Positions 18,235 to 27,411 of a stretch of 42,901 nt of DNA are shown piece by piece (position 1 is the first letter of the stretch; each line of letters starts with the position of its first letter). Both the position numbers and the translations under genes were made by a program. Source of the stretch: an uncultured Bacilli bacterium (GTDB lineage: Bacteria; Bacillota_I; Bacilli_A; RF39; UBA660); assembly GCA_944358415.1 (NCBI GenBank), contig CALVRA010000008.1, forward strand, positions 1 to 42,901. Reading direction: 5' to 3'. The notes beneath the pieces were generated by a model that was not told where the DNA came from, did no database searches, and saw only the letters and a program-made list of their open reading frames with translations.

Positions 18235-19062
18235 TCACCTCAAAAAATTAATATAATTATCATATCTACTTTTCAAAATTGTTCCATCTAAAACCTTTTC
18301 TTTAACCATACATTTCTTCTCATGTATATGAAAGCAATCTCTAAACTGGCATTCATCTCTATATAAATTAAATTCTATAAAATTATCTCTAATATCTTCT
18401 TTACTCATAGATGAAAAATCTAAAGCTGAAAATCCTGGAGTATCTGCCACTAAACCTCCACATACTTCTATTAACTCCGTATGTCTGGTTGTATGTTTTC
18501 CTCTATTTAAAGCAAGTGAAATTTCTCCAGTTTTCAAATTTAAATCAGGTTTTATTCTATTAAGTAAAGTACTTTTACCAGCTCCACTTTGCCCAGTAAA
18601 CACACATACTTTTCCCTTAAAATTGTTTTTAATTAAATTGATTTCACTATTCATATAAACATCATAACCAATTTTTTTATAATAATCAATTATAACTTCT
18701 GTTTTTATTCTTTCATCATCATTAAGTAAATCACTTTTAGTAAATATAATAATAGGCTTAACCCTATTATACTCACAAATCACCAAAAATTTGTCGAGTA
18801 AATTAGACGAAAATAAAGGTTCTTTCAAACTAGTAATTATAAAAGCAATATCCACATTCGCAATAGCTGGCCTATATAATTCACTTCTCCTAGGTAAAAT
18901 ATCTAAAATATATTTATTTTCTAAATCAAATATCACATCATCGCCCACAATGGGTGAAAGGCCAAGTTTTCTAAATTTTCCCCTAGCCTTACACACAAAA
19001 ATTCCATCCTCACTTTTAACCGTATAATCATTACTAATTTGTTTAATAATTTTACCTTTCAT
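18235..19062 (-). CDS. rsgA: Ribosome small-subunit-dependent GTPase A
   Basis: Circularly permuted GTPase that checks late 30S subunit maturation. An N-terminal OB domain is followed by the permuted G motifs: TKSD (G4), GQSGAGKST (G1), a G2 region with GKHTTRHTEL, and ADTPGFSAL (G3). The C-terminal zinc knuckle has the Cys-x4-Cys-x-His-x5-Cys ligands in ECQFRDCFHIHEKKC. Length (275) is normal. It sits between prkC and rpe, as in Bacillus, and ends five bases before the rpe start. Confidence 0.96.
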   Translation of the reverse strand: MKGKIIKQISNDYTVKSEDGIFVCKARGKFRKLGLSPIVGDDVIFDLENKYILDILPRRSELYRPAIANVDIAFIITSLKEPLFSSNLLDKFLVICEYNRVKPIIIFTKSDLLNDDERIKTEVIIDYYKKIGYDVYMNSEINLIKNNFKGKVCVFTGQSGAGKSTLLNRIKPDLNLKTGEISLALNRGKHTTRHTELIEVCGGLVADTPGFSALDFSSMSKEDIRDNFIEFNLYRDECQFRDCFHIHEKKCMVKEKVLDGTILKSRYDNYINFLR

Positions 19063-20787
19063 CTATTCAATATCTCCAGTATCTTGTGTTTCTGTATTAG
19101 TATTCTCAGCTGGTTCCTTCTCTGGATTTTTAACAACTTTAATTCTAAGATCAGCGCCCTCGCTTACTTTCGCACCTGCTTGTCTATTTTGATAAATAAC
19201 CGCTCCATTAGAATTACTCGCATCTTCAACATAAGTTACATCCAAAGAAAGTCCATTTTCATCACAAAACTTCTTAACATCTTCTTCAGTGTAAGTACCA
19301 TCTGTAAAATTAGGATAACTTACATAAATATTTGGAATTTCAAAAGTAATCGTATCTCCCTCGCCAAGCTTAACTCCAGCTTCTACATCTTGTGATAAAA
19401 TAGTATTTTCCTTAACATTCTCATCTTTAGAAACATCTTTATAATCACTTAAAACTCTAATTCCAGCTTCCTCTAACTCTTGTTTAACCTTCTCAAAATC
19501 TTTACCTGTATAATCTTCAATTTCTATTTTCTCAGAACCACTAGAAACAATAAGTGAAATCTCAGATCCTTCTTTTAAACTCTCACCAATCTCAGGATCA
19601 GTTCCAATAACTTTACCCTCTTCCACTTCATCGCTGGCCTCTTTTTTCTTCTTACCTAAAACCTCAAATCCTTTGTCCTCTAAAGTACTTTCAGCTTGCT
19701 TAACTGTCATACCTTGAACATCTGGGATTTCAATATCTGGTTTATCAGAAATCTTTGGCCAAATAATAAATACAAAAAGCAAAGCAAAAATAAGCACTCC
19801 AACAATTGAACCAATAATAATCAAAGCCTTATTCATCCTTTTATCTTTTTTATCTTCTTCCTTAACCGCATTACGTGCAGCTCTTCCTTGTTTCACACTA
19901 GATTTATCATCATCAAAACCTTTTTCACGGTATTTATATATAACCTTAGGTTCATTAAATCTATCTTTATCTAAAGCCGTTTCCAAATCTTCATGCATCT
20001 CCCATGCTGATTCATATCTATTTTTAGGATTTTTAGCTGCTGCCCTTAAAATAATATTTTCAATAGACTGAGGCATCTCAGGATCATATTCACAAATACT
20101 TGGTATTTCCTCATTCATGTGTTTAATAGCCACTTCTACTGGATTATCACCTTTAAAAGGTACATGACCAGTCACAAGTTCATACATCAAAATTCCAAGT
20201 GAATAAATATCACTTTTAATAGTAGCTGCTCCACCATTAGCTTGCTCAGGAGGTATATAATAAACCGTTCCCATTACACTATTAGTCTGTGTAAATTCAC
20301 CAGCATTTAAAGCTACCGCAATACCAAAATCCATTATCTTAACTCTACCATCTTCTAAAATAATAACATTTTGAGGTTTAATATCACGATGAATAATATA
20401 ACTCTCATGTGCATGAGCCACCGCACTTGTAAGCTGAAGCATAATATCTTGAACCTCTGGTAAAGTAAGTGCACCTCTTTTTTTAATTAGCTGTTTTAAA
20501 GTAAGCCCTTGAACATATTCCATAACAATAAAATATTTACCATTATCCTCACCAACATCATAAACTTCAACAATATTAGGGTCATTTAAACTACTAGCCG
20601 AAATAGCTTCTCTTTGAAAACGTCTTACAAACTTTTCATCCTCAGCTAAATCACCTCTCAAAATTTTAACCGCAACTTTTCTATCTAAAATGGTATCTAA
20701 AGCCAAATAAACATTAGCCATACCACCCTCACCAATAGCCCTAATAATTTCATAACGGTCATTAATTAACTGTCCTCTTGTTATCAT
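19063..20787 (-). CDS. prkC: Ser/Thr protein kinase with PASTA domains
   Basis: Membrane kinase that senses peptidoglycan fragments and phosphorylates cell-wall and division proteins. The cytosolic kinase (about residues 10-270) has GEGGMANVY, AVKIL lysine, HRDIKPQN and DFGIA. A single membrane span (about 320-345, IIGSIVGVLIFALLFVFIIW) leads to three extracellular PASTA repeats (for example DVQGMTVKQAESTLEDKGF). A Thr/Glu-rich tail follows. At 574 residues it is slightly shorter than B. subtilis PrkC. The ATG overlaps the TGA of prpC. Confidence 0.96.
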   Translation of the reverse strand: MITRGQLINDRYEIIRAIGEGGMANVYLALDTILDRKVAVKILRGDLAEDEKFVRRFQREAISASSLNDPNIVEVYDVGEDNGKYFIVMEYVQGLTLKQLIKKRGALTLPEVQDIMLQLTSAVAHAHESYIIHRDIKPQNVIILEDGRVKIMDFGIAVALNAGEFTQTNSVMGTVYYIPPEQANGGAATIKSDIYSLGILMYELVTGHVPFKGDNPVEVAIKHMNEEIPSICEYDPEMPQSIENIILRAAAKNPKNRYESAWEMHEDLETALDKDRFNEPKVIYKYREKGFDDDKSSVKQGRAARNAVKEEDKKDKRMNKALIIIGSIVGVLIFALLFVFIIWPKISDKPDIEIPDVQGMTVKQAESTLEDKGFEVLGKKKKEASDEVEEGKVIGTDPEIGESLKEGSEISLIVSSGSEKIEIEDYTGKDFEKVKQELEEAGIRVLSDYKDVSKDENVKENTILSQDVEAGVKLGEGDTITFEIPNIYVSYPNFTDGTYTEEDVKKFCDENGLSLDVTYVEDASNSNGAVIYQNRQAGAKVSEGADLRIKVVKNPEKEPAENTNTETQDTGDIE

Positions 20788-21521
20788 TTTTCTTCCCCCT
20801 TCTCTAAATAAGCAACCGAAATATTATCAGTTCCACCTCTATTATTTGCTTTATTAATTAGTTTCTGCACTTTCGCATCAATATCTATATCACTATCTAA
20901 AACTGTTTCAATTTGTTTTTCATCAAGCATATTAGTAAGTCCATCACTACAAAGAAGTATTGCCTCAACATCTCTTTCAACATCAAAAACATCCATCTCC
21001 ACTGTAATATTTGCTCCAAGCGCTCTCATCAAAACATTTTTTCTAGGATGATCTTTAGCCTCTTCTTCTGTAATCTCTCCAGATTTCACAAGCAAATTAA
21101 CCAAAGTATGATCACTAGTAATTTTATATAACTTCTTATCTTTAATTACAAAACCTGAAGAATCACCAATATTTCCAAATAATAAATAATCTTTAGTAAG
21201 CAAAGCTATCACAATTGTCGTTCCCATTCCAACACTCTCAGGATTATCTTCTGTATACTTATATAAAAGCATATTAGCCTCACTAACAACTTCTTTCAAA
21301 AAATTAATAGCTTCTTCCTTATCACCAACTTTAATACTATCCGCAAACCTTTTACTAATATGAGTAATTGCAATAGAAGAAGCAATCTCACCACCTTTAT
21401 GGCCACCCATACCATCAGCTACTGCCATTAAAATCTCTTCAGACTCATTTTTTATAATTGTTACACTATCTTCATTATGATCCCTAACTTGACCAGGATC
21501 AGTCAAATATGCAAATTCCAT
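20784..21521 (-). CDS. prpC: PP2C-type Ser/Thr phosphatase
   Basis: Metal-dependent phosphatase that reverses PrkC phosphorylation. Key residues are seen in DPGQVRDHNEDS, AVADGMGGHKGGEIAS, GDSSGFV, SDHTLV and LLCSDGLTNML, with the terminal GGTDNISV motif. The 245-residue length is typical. Overlaps at both ends (rlmN stop and prkC start) imply translational coupling. Confidence 0.96.
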   Translation of the reverse strand: MEFAYLTDPGQVRDHNEDSVTIIKNESEEILMAVADGMGGHKGGEIASSIAITHISKRFADSIKVGDKEEAINFLKEVVSEANMLLYKYTEDNPESVGMGTTIVIALLTKDYLLFGNIGDSSGFVIKDKKLYKITSDHTLVNLLVKSGEITEEEAKDHPRKNVLMRALGANITVEMDVFDVERDVEAILLCSDGLTNMLDEKQIETVLDSDIDIDAKVQKLINKANNRGGTDNISVAYLEKGEEK

Positions 21522-22543
21522 TATTTCCCCTCCTCAAAATTACTGCGTAATTGTCCACAAGCCGCACTTACTTCACTGCCAAACTCCCTGCGTACTGTCA
21601 CATTTATTTTGTTTTTCTTAAGTATATCATAAAAATGCATAATCTTATCTCTATCAGTTTTCTTAAACTCTATATGACTTGTTTCATTATATGGAATTAA
21701 ATTGACATAAGCCATCATTCCTTTAAGTAAAAAAGCCAGTTCTAAAGCACATTCATCACTATCATTAATATCTTTAAGCATAATATATTCAAAAGTAACC
21801 TTTCTATTATTTACCTTTAAATAATCTCTAACTGCATTCATTACTTCTTTTAAAGGATAAACTTTATTAATCTTCATAATCTTATTTCTAATCTCATCAT
21901 TAGGTGCGTGCAGACTAATAGCTAAATTAACCTGCCTTTTTTCTTTTGTAAATTTCCTAATCTTAGGAACAATTCCACAAGTTGAAACCGTAATATGTCT
22001 AGCTCCAATAGCTATACCAAAATCACTATTAATAATATCTATAAACTTCATAACGTTGTCATAATTATCAAAAGGCTCACCAATTCCCATTAAAACTACA
22101 TGTGAAATTCTAATCTTTAAATCCTCTTCCACCTTTAATATTTGTAAAACCATTTCATAAGCCTCTAAATTACGCACTTTTTTTAGTCTTCCACTTTCAC
22201 AAAAAGCACATCCCATATTACAGCCCACCTGAGTAGAAACACATAAACTGTTGCCATAATCATGATTCATTAAAACCGCTTCCACTTTAGATAAATCGCT
22301 TAACTCAAATAAATATTTATGAACATCTTTTCCATTTTGAACTTTTAAAACTTTAATATCTTCCATACTAAAATCTTTTTTTAATCTATCTATCACACTT
22401 TTTTTAATATTACTCATCTCATCAAAAGAAGAAACTCTTTTCTTATAAAGCCAATCATATACCTGAATAGCTTTAAACTTCTTTTCACCAATGTCTAAAA
22501 AATAATTTTCTAAATCTTTAAGTGTCATCCCATATATGTTCAT
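21521..22543 (-). CDS. rlmN: 23S rRNA (A2503-C2)/tRNA (A37-C2) methyltransferase
   Basis: Radical SAM enzyme that methylates C2 of adenosine in 23S rRNA and some tRNAs. The CxxxCxxC cluster motif is GCNMGCAFCESG. Other hallmarks are VLMGIGEPFDNYDNV, HITVSTCGIVPKI, LAISLHAPND, and the near-C-terminal catalytic cysteine region (VSAACGQL). The 340-residue length is normal. First gene of the rlmN-to-PFOR operon. Confidence 0.96.
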   Translation of the reverse strand: MNIYGMTLKDLENYFLDIGEKKFKAIQVYDWLYKKRVSSFDEMSNIKKSVIDRLKKDFSMEDIKVLKVQNGKDVHKYLFELSDLSKVEAVLMNHDYGNSLCVSTQVGCNMGCAFCESGRLKKVRNLEAYEMVLQILKVEEDLKIRISHVVLMGIGEPFDNYDNVMKFIDIINSDFGIAIGARHITVSTCGIVPKIRKFTKEKRQVNLAISLHAPNDEIRNKIMKINKVYPLKEVMNAVRDYLKVNNRKVTFEYIMLKDINDSDECALELAFLLKGMMAYVNLIPYNETSHIEFKKTDRDKIMHFYDILKKNKINVTVRREFGSEVSAACGQLRSNFEEGK

Positions 22544-22552
22544 AAATTCTCA

Positions 22553-22643
22553 CCTTATCTTTAATTATATCAAAAAAAATAATAGAACACCATTTTTTTA
22601 ATATAAGTTCTATTATTTTATCTTTTAAAAACTCTATTTGACA
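22553..22643. repeat. Left copy of a ~80-bp direct repeat flanking the HipA-like gene
   Basis: Aligns with 24128-24203 from TTAATTATATC through AATAATAGAACACC and GTTCTATTATTTT to TAAAAACTCTATTT-ACAA, with a few small indels. The right copy carries the secG terminator and last secG codons, so this left copy looks like a duplicated secG 3' end. Confidence 0.7.
22572..22617 (-). terminator. Terminator downstream of the HipA-like gene
   Basis: Minus strand: AATAATAGAAC and GTTCTATTATT form an 11-pair stem followed by eight T. It is part of the duplicated repeat segment. Confidence 0.75.
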
Positions 22644-22653
22644 ATCTATTTAC

Positions 22654-22755
22654 CTATTCTACAAGCTCTTTTATATTATAAGTTTTGTATTCAATAAGAT
22701 TTTCAAATAATAAATTTATAATGCGTTGACCATTAACACTAAAAAAAACCAAATC
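22654..22755 (-). pseudogene. In-frame coding-like remnant after the HipA-like gene
   Basis: Immediately after the TAA of the HipA-like gene, the same frame continues for 33 codons to a TAG and reads like protein: VNGQRIINLLFENLIEY and then KTYNIKELVE. There is no ribosome site or start. It could be the tail of a partly deleted neighbouring gene (helix-turn-helix or Fic-like C-terminus), or the true C-terminus if the TAA is a mutation. I cannot name the parent family. Confidence 0.4.
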
Positions 22756-23946
22756 TTAACCTTCTTCAATTAATTTTTTTAATTTATTTATTTGCCTTTG
22801 TAATAATGCACATAATCTATATATTCTTTTATCAGAAATATGTGTTATGTACTGATATTTATGAAGCAAATTATAAAAATACTCTGGAAGATCATCTAAT
22901 TTAGATATATCTATTCTTTTTATATTCCTTACAACTTTAATAATCTCATCAAATGGTTTTACCTCATAGAAAAGTCTTCCATGCCCTGATATAATTACTT
23001 CTTCTTCATCATAATATGGAATATTTAAAGCCATACCATTATCAAAGATAGGTGCGACATCTAGCCATTTTAAAGTATTGACATCTCTTATAATACCAAA
23101 ATTATTTAAATGCCTATCTTCATTCATAATAAGAAAATCTAAAATATACATATTTTCTACCTTTTCTCTAGCATCAATAATTCCATTTTCTTCTAATTTT
23201 TTAATATACTCTTCAAAGTCTTCTACACTATCATATCTTTTCATATCATTTATTATTTGGTGAGCAGTAATAAATTCTGTATCTTTAGTTATAAAACAAG
23301 GGCATTTAGACACTACAGTATCTTTATAAACATCTAAAGTATAAGAAACATGATTAAATCCTAATCTATCACATATCTCACTTCCTAAAACTTCATTAAA
23401 TGGTTGTAATATTTCATTTTTATATCCTGATTTAAGTAAATATCTTATACCATCCTCAATAATCCATGCTTTTTTAAGCATTCCATCTGTAGTATTGTTA
23501 GGTGTTTTAAGAGAAGTTTCTTTTTTTATTACCTTACTATTAAGTGAAAGTGATGCTTCTAAAAACTCAGCATAATCAAAATCATGATCAAAAAAATTAA
23601 TATCATCATATTTTATATCACTGTTAAATGGCTTTAACCAATATTGATCTGATAAAGATAAACCAAAGGCTTTATCTAATAATTCAGTTGGAGCACTTAT
23701 ATCTAGCCTATGTAATAACAAATCTAATTTATCTCGCCAAGAAGGAATCCCTCTTCCTCTAAACCACTCAGATAAATTTGTTCTAAAAGGTACATTATTT
23801 ATATCATCTTTAATATAAAATCTTTTCAAGATATAAGGAGCATATTCTATATTATATACATCTAATACTTTCAAAAAAACACCATTAGCAGTATCATATT
23901 CAGCAGCCAATATCTCAATATTTTTATTCATTAAAAGACACCTCAT
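22756..23946 (-). CDS. HipA-like protein kinase
   Basis: A 396-residue protein with the HipA/CtkA kinase fold. An ATP-lysine segment reads DGIRYLLKSG. It is followed by NEVLGSEICDRLGFNHV, the catalytic loop FLIMNEDRHLNNFGIIRD (family N-x-DRH-x-x-N) and the metal-binding motif WLDVAPIFDNGMAL. Kinases of this type occur as toxins of toxin-antitoxin systems or as stand-alone effectors. No HipB-like antitoxin gene is next to it. Two starts are possible: ATG at 23946 (AAGGTG, four-base spacing) and ATG at 23931 (GAGGTG, seven-base spacing). I prefer 23946 because MRCLLMNKN resembles relatives. The gene is flanked by a direct repeat and interrupts no operon, suggesting later arrival. Targets are unknown. 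Confidence 0.82.
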   Translation of the reverse strand: MRCLLMNKNIEILAAEYDTANGVFLKVLDVYNIEYAPYILKRFYIKDDINNVPFRTNLSEWFRGRGIPSWRDKLDLLLHRLDISAPTELLDKAFGLSLSDQYWLKPFNSDIKYDDINFFDHDFDYAEFLEASLSLNSKVIKKETSLKTPNNTTDGMLKKAWIIEDGIRYLLKSGYKNEILQPFNEVLGSEICDRLGFNHVSYTLDVYKDTVVSKCPCFITKDTEFITAHQIINDMKRYDSVEDFEEYIKKLEENGIIDAREKVENMYILDFLIMNEDRHLNNFGIIRDVNTLKWLDVAPIFDNGMALNIPYYDEEEVIISGHGRLFYEVKPFDEIIKVVRNIKRIDISKLDDLPEYFYNLLHKYQYITHISDKRIYRLCALLQRQINKLKKLIEEG

Positions 23947-23977
23947 AAAGCACCTTCTTCCTAATATGATATGTATT

Positions 23978-23986
23978 ATTATAGCA
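23978..23986 (-). promoter_or_regulatory. Extended -10 promoter of the HipA-like gene
   Basis: Minus strand TGCTATAAT (23986-23978), with a weak TGAATT 16 bases upstream of the TATAAT. Confidence 0.6.
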
Positions 23987-24127
23987 CATTCCCTTATATA
24001 ATTCATTAATATCGCTTAAATTTATAGTGAATTCCTCTTATTTTTTCTTAGCTTATAAATATCTTATCAATTGGATTTACTAATAAATTTATACTTGTCA
24101 GGTGGCAACCAATTTATTTTATCCTCT

Positions 24128-24203
24128 TTACAATTAATTATATCCAAAAAATAATAGAACACCCTTTTTAAGTTCTATTATTTTAAAAACTCTATTTTAC
24201 AAA
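24128..24203. repeat. Right copy of the direct repeat flanking the HipA-like gene
   Basis: Matches 22553-22643. This copy is probably the original because it contains the secG terminator and the last codons of secG. Confidence 0.7.
24145..24182 (-). terminator. Terminator of secG
   Basis: Minus strand: AATAATAGAAC, short loop, GTTCTATTATT, then T-rich sequence, just downstream of the secG stop. Confidence 0.75.
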
Positions 24204-24410
24204 ATTCATTATTATACAAATGACAAAGAAAATAACCCCTAGTAAAGCTGTTAATCTAGTTATAAAAAGCTCACTACCTCTTTCCTTACGGTTCGCAAAT
24301 AATTCATCATTCCCACCTAAAATATTACTAGATGGACTTACTGCTTTACCACTTTGTAAAAGCACAATCGCAATTAATAAAATAGATACAATAATTAAAA
24401 GTATTTTCAT
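24192..24410 (-). CDS. secG: Preprotein translocase subunit SecG
   Basis: Small subunit of the SecYEG channel, 72 residues with two membrane helices: ILLIIVSILLIAIVLLQSGK (the LLQSGK motif is diagnostic) and TALLGVIFFVICIIMNF. The loop between them holds the typical Gly/Ser/Asn-rich and RKERGSELFITRLT sequences. GGAGGG precedes the ATG. Confidence 0.93.
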   Translation of the reverse strand: MKILLIIVSILLIAIVLLQSGKAVSPSSNILGGNDELFANRKERGSELFITRLTALLGVIFFVICIIMNFVK

Positions 24411-24456
24411 AGTATCCCTCCGACTTCTAATAATTTACCATAATTTAAAGGAAAAA

Positions 24457-25248
24457 TCAACTATCCACTACCTTTTTTATAATAAAATGCTTAACCACTT
24501 TATCATTATCTCTATTTTTTAAATAAAAATATCCAAACACATTAAAAATTAAAGCTCCAATAAAATTAACAATAAGATCCATCATCGTATCATTAAGACC
24601 TATATCTAAATAACCATTAAAATAAGCTATTTCTCTACCATTTTTATCATACAAAATAGTATGATCAATACCATTAATCTTAACTACATTATTGTCCTTC
24701 AAAGGATCTAAACTAACCGTATTTATATCATAAACATACTCATCTTTCTGCATATCAAAAAGTACTATCTTATCCATACCATACTCAAAAAACTCCCAAA
24801 AAACGCCAATTGTCATCGAAAAACAAAAAGAAAATAAACATAAAAATATTGGCGATAAATATATACTTTTTAAATTCTTATTCAAAATATCAAATAAAGA
24901 AAAACCAATAGCCGCCATTAAAAAACCATTTAACGTGTGTAATATAGTATCCCAAAAAGGAATAATCCCATAAAAATTATTTATCTCCCCTAATATCTCA
25001 GCCGCAAAAACAAAGCACATAATAACAATTTCCATCACGTTAGGCATATCAATTTTTAAATGGTGCTCGATAATAAAAGGTAAAAATAATAATATTAATG
25101 ATAAAACACATATACTAACACTATCAAAATCGCCTCTAAATAAATGAATAATCAAACATAAAATTATCAAACCTCTAAGAAAAAAATAAACAAAAGACTT
25201 TAGCTTATCCTTCTTTAATTCTTGTCTAAATTTTCTAACAAACTTCAT
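24457..25248 (-). CDS. YjdF-like integral membrane protein (DUF2238-type)
   Basis: A 263-residue protein with about six membrane spans. Conserved-looking acidic/aromatic motifs lie at membrane edges: FWDTILHTLNGFLMAAIGF, GVFWEFFEYGMDK and LNDTMMDLIVNFIGAL. This set is that of the YjdF/DUF2238 family, whose function is not established. A roughly 60-residue soluble loop (about 170-225) is longer than expected. It follows rpoZ in the same direction with a weak hairpin between them. Confidence 0.72.
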   Translation of the reverse strand: MKFVRKFRQELKKDKLKSFVYFFLRGLIILCLIIHLFRGDFDSVSICVLSLILLFLPFIIEHHLKIDMPNVMEIVIMCFVFAAEILGEINNFYGIIPFWDTILHTLNGFLMAAIGFSLFDILNKNLKSIYLSPIFLCLFSFCFSMTIGVFWEFFEYGMDKIVLFDMQKDEYVYDINTVSLDPLKDNNVVKINGIDHTILYDKNGREIAYFNGYLDIGLNDTMMDLIVNFIGALIFNVFGYFYLKNRDNDKVVKHFIIKKVVDS

Positions 25249-25260
25249 AAAACATCACCA

Positions 25261-25282
25261 AAAAAGAGCTCAAAAAACTCTT
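25261..25282 (-). terminator. Weak hairpin between rpoZ and the YjdF-like gene
   Basis: Minus strand: AAGAG, loop, CTCTT, then T-rich sequence overlapping the rpoZ stop. A short stem, so termination may be partial. Confidence 0.45.
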
Positions 25283-25481
25283 AATCTTTCTTTATCTTAA
25301 TTAAACCATTATTAATTTCTTCTAAAGCCCTGCCAATATTTTTAGCTGACTTATACTCATTTTCTTTCATTTGAAAAAAACCAGTCTCATCCATTTCCTT
25401 GGCTCTTTTAGAAGCTATATTAACAAGTAAATACTTTGATTCAATTTTTTGTAATAATGCATCTATTGATGGATATATCAT
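25281..25481 (-). CDS. rpoZ: RNA polymerase omega subunit
   Basis: Small core-assembly subunit, 66 residues. The omega signature is clear: YPSIDALLQKIESKYLLVNI, then ASKRAKEM, then SAKNIGRALEEI. AGGAGGGG precedes the ATG. It is not next to gmk or priA here, so the usual Firmicutes neighbourhood is lost. Confidence 0.92.
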   Translation of the reverse strand: MIYPSIDALLQKIESKYLLVNIASKRAKEMDETGFFQMKENEYKSAKNIGRALEEINNGLIKIKKD

Positions 25482-25500
25482 AACTACCCCTCCTAATTAA

Positions 25501-25529
25501 ACTATATAACATCTTTTTATAAAATACAA
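25501..25529 (-). promoter_or_regulatory. Promoter of rpoZ
   Basis: Minus strand: -35 TTGTAT (25529-25524), 17-bp spacer, -10 TATAGT (25506-25501). Confidence 0.5.
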
Positions 25530-25550
25530 CAAAAGCGCCAAAATTTGACA

Positions 25551-27359
25551 TTATTTAACAGTTTGCCTCAAGCCCTCTAAAACCGCAAACATCGCATAAG
25601 TATCCTGCCTACAGTACTCAACTAACTTTTGATATTTATGTTTATAATCTAAAGGAAGCATCTTAGGAAAAGATGCATAAGTAACCATTGCCTCTACTCC
25701 ATTACCAACTTCCATACCTTTATAAGTCAAATCAGAAAATAAAGGTAAAACCTTTTTAATTGAAAATGACCCATCCATATCCGGATGATAATAATTAAAC
25801 ATCTTAGCTTCTTCCTTAGAATAACCTAAAGACTCATATAAAGAAGTTTTTCCTTTAACAATATTCATTAAATCAAAAACATTATCTCTAATTTTAAGTA
25901 ATTTATCACGGTAACAAGGAAATATATAAGCAAGTTCCTTAAGCCTCGATTTTTCAAACGAATCATTATACACCAGCACCATTGCCTCATCTGGAATTAA
26001 CTCACAAAGCATTTTAACCAAATCTAGCCTGTGATCCAAATGATCTGTAGCTAAATAACCAAAGTGGTCCTTAACTAAATCACAAACTCCCTTTTCTTTT
26101 TCAATGTGAAGTGAAAACTGAAAAACTGATTGACTATAAGGTCTTTCACCTTTATACCTAGGAAGTGGACAAGGAAAAGTTTCAAAATCTAAATGATAAA
26201 GAGGATACTTAATTAAACTAATTCCATCTTTTACCTTAGAAAAATTAATATAAGGCTTCCCACTAACCACGCACTCTCTTTGAATCTTATTTTTTTCTCT
26301 ATTAAGCATATCTATAGGAATATCAAGCATACTAACCTTTCCCGAATTAATCAAATCGAAAACATCATACTTAACATTACCATTTTTAAAACCAAAATTA
26401 TTGTTCATATAACTTAAAATAGAATGTTTTTCTGGCAAAATATCAAAACAAATCTTCTTCCACTTGCACCCTTCACAAAACTTTCCTATATCGCACCTAG
26501 AGCCATCTAAATCATCAATATATTTCTTAACTCTTTGACTATCTAAATATATCTTATCCATCAAATCCAAAGTAATACTAGTAACATCAATATAACAAAT
26601 AATATCCTCACCATTTATCGTTTTATAAATAGCTTCACCATTTTCATACTCTCCATCAAATACATACTTACTATTTAAAATAGCCAAATAATAATGTACA
26701 TTTTTCATATTATTATGACTTTTCATATCATTTTCTATAATAAATCTTTGAACCGCAATATCATAAATATATTTTCCTACTGAACTATACCTATCATACA
26801 ATTTACTTTTATTTCTCTCATAAACTTTCAAAGGCATATAATCTTCTATATTTAAATTCAAATCCTCAAGTAAATAATATATTCCATCATCACCCTTTTT
26901 AAAAATAGAATTTTCCTTACTACCTAAATCTAAATATTTCTTATTAGTCGTTGCCTTAACTTCAATAACATTAATTCCATCCTCATTTTCATTATAAATA
27001 TCCACATAACATAAATAGCGAATATTATCTATAACCGCATCAAAACTCTCTTGATTATACGTACTTTTAGAAAATTTAAAATTACCTTTAAAATATTTAG
27101 AGGCAATCTCACCAGCTAAGATTTCCACTTTATTATAATAAGGCATCATCGTCTCTAAATGTTCATTCTTACCATCTATCAAATCCACTCCATCATCATA
27201 CATAGAGCCAAGTAACTCGCCTATTTTTTCAAGTTCTTCTTCTTTTTTATAATCACCAATAGATATCATACTATCTAACTTTTCTTTTTTAAGATCATCT
27301 AAAGCCACATATCTTGGACACCTAGAATAATTAATAAATTTTGTTTTTGTAATTGCCAT
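25551..27359 (-). CDS. DUF2779 protein with Cas4/RecB-like nuclease N-terminus
   Basis: About 602 residues. The N-terminus (MAITKTKFINYSRCPRYVALD) and the later DAVIDNIRYLCYVDIYN...INVIEVKATT fit the PD-(D/E)xK nuclease core. Cysteines at CPRY and at CDIGKFCEGCKWKKIC could bind an Fe-S cluster as in Cas4-type enzymes. The C-terminal DUF2779 part begins HLDFETFPCPLPRYKGERPYSQ and continues with VYNDSFEKSRLKELA and YCRQDTYAMFAVLEGL, a DEDD-exonuclease-like arrangement of acidic residues. The function of DUF2779 proteins is not established. GGGTGA is placed for the ATG at 27359 rather than the one at 27371. Probably a single-gene unit. Confidence 0.8.
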   Translation of the reverse strand: MAITKTKFINYSRCPRYVALDDLKKEKLDSMISIGDYKKEEELEKIGELLGSMYDDGVDLIDGKNEHLETMMPYYNKVEILAGEIASKYFKGNFKFSKSTYNQESFDAVIDNIRYLCYVDIYNENEDGINVIEVKATTNKKYLDLGSKENSIFKKGDDGIYYLLEDLNLNIEDYMPLKVYERNKSKLYDRYSSVGKYIYDIAVQRFIIENDMKSHNNMKNVHYYLAILNSKYVFDGEYENGEAIYKTINGEDIICYIDVTSITLDLMDKIYLDSQRVKKYIDDLDGSRCDIGKFCEGCKWKKICFDILPEKHSILSYMNNNFGFKNGNVKYDVFDLINSGKVSMLDIPIDMLNREKNKIQRECVVSGKPYINFSKVKDGISLIKYPLYHLDFETFPCPLPRYKGERPYSQSVFQFSLHIEKEKGVCDLVKDHFGYLATDHLDHRLDLVKMLCELIPDEAMVLVYNDSFEKSRLKELAYIFPCYRDKLLKIRDNVFDLMNIVKGKTSLYESLGYSKEEAKMFNYYHPDMDGSFSIKKVLPLFSDLTYKGMEVGNGVEAMVTYASFPKMLPLDYKHKYQKLVEYCRQDTYAMFAVLEGLRQTVK

Positions 27360-27384
27360 AAAATCACCCATAATAATTATACAT

Positions 27385-27407
27385 CAAAAAAAGTGCCTAA
27401 GCACTTT
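27385..27407 (-). terminator. Terminator of the NPKTSD surface protein gene
   Basis: Minus strand: AAAGTGC, TTAG loop, GCACTTT, then T-run, right after the stop at 27412. Confidence 0.85.
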
Positions 27408-27411
27408 CAAA

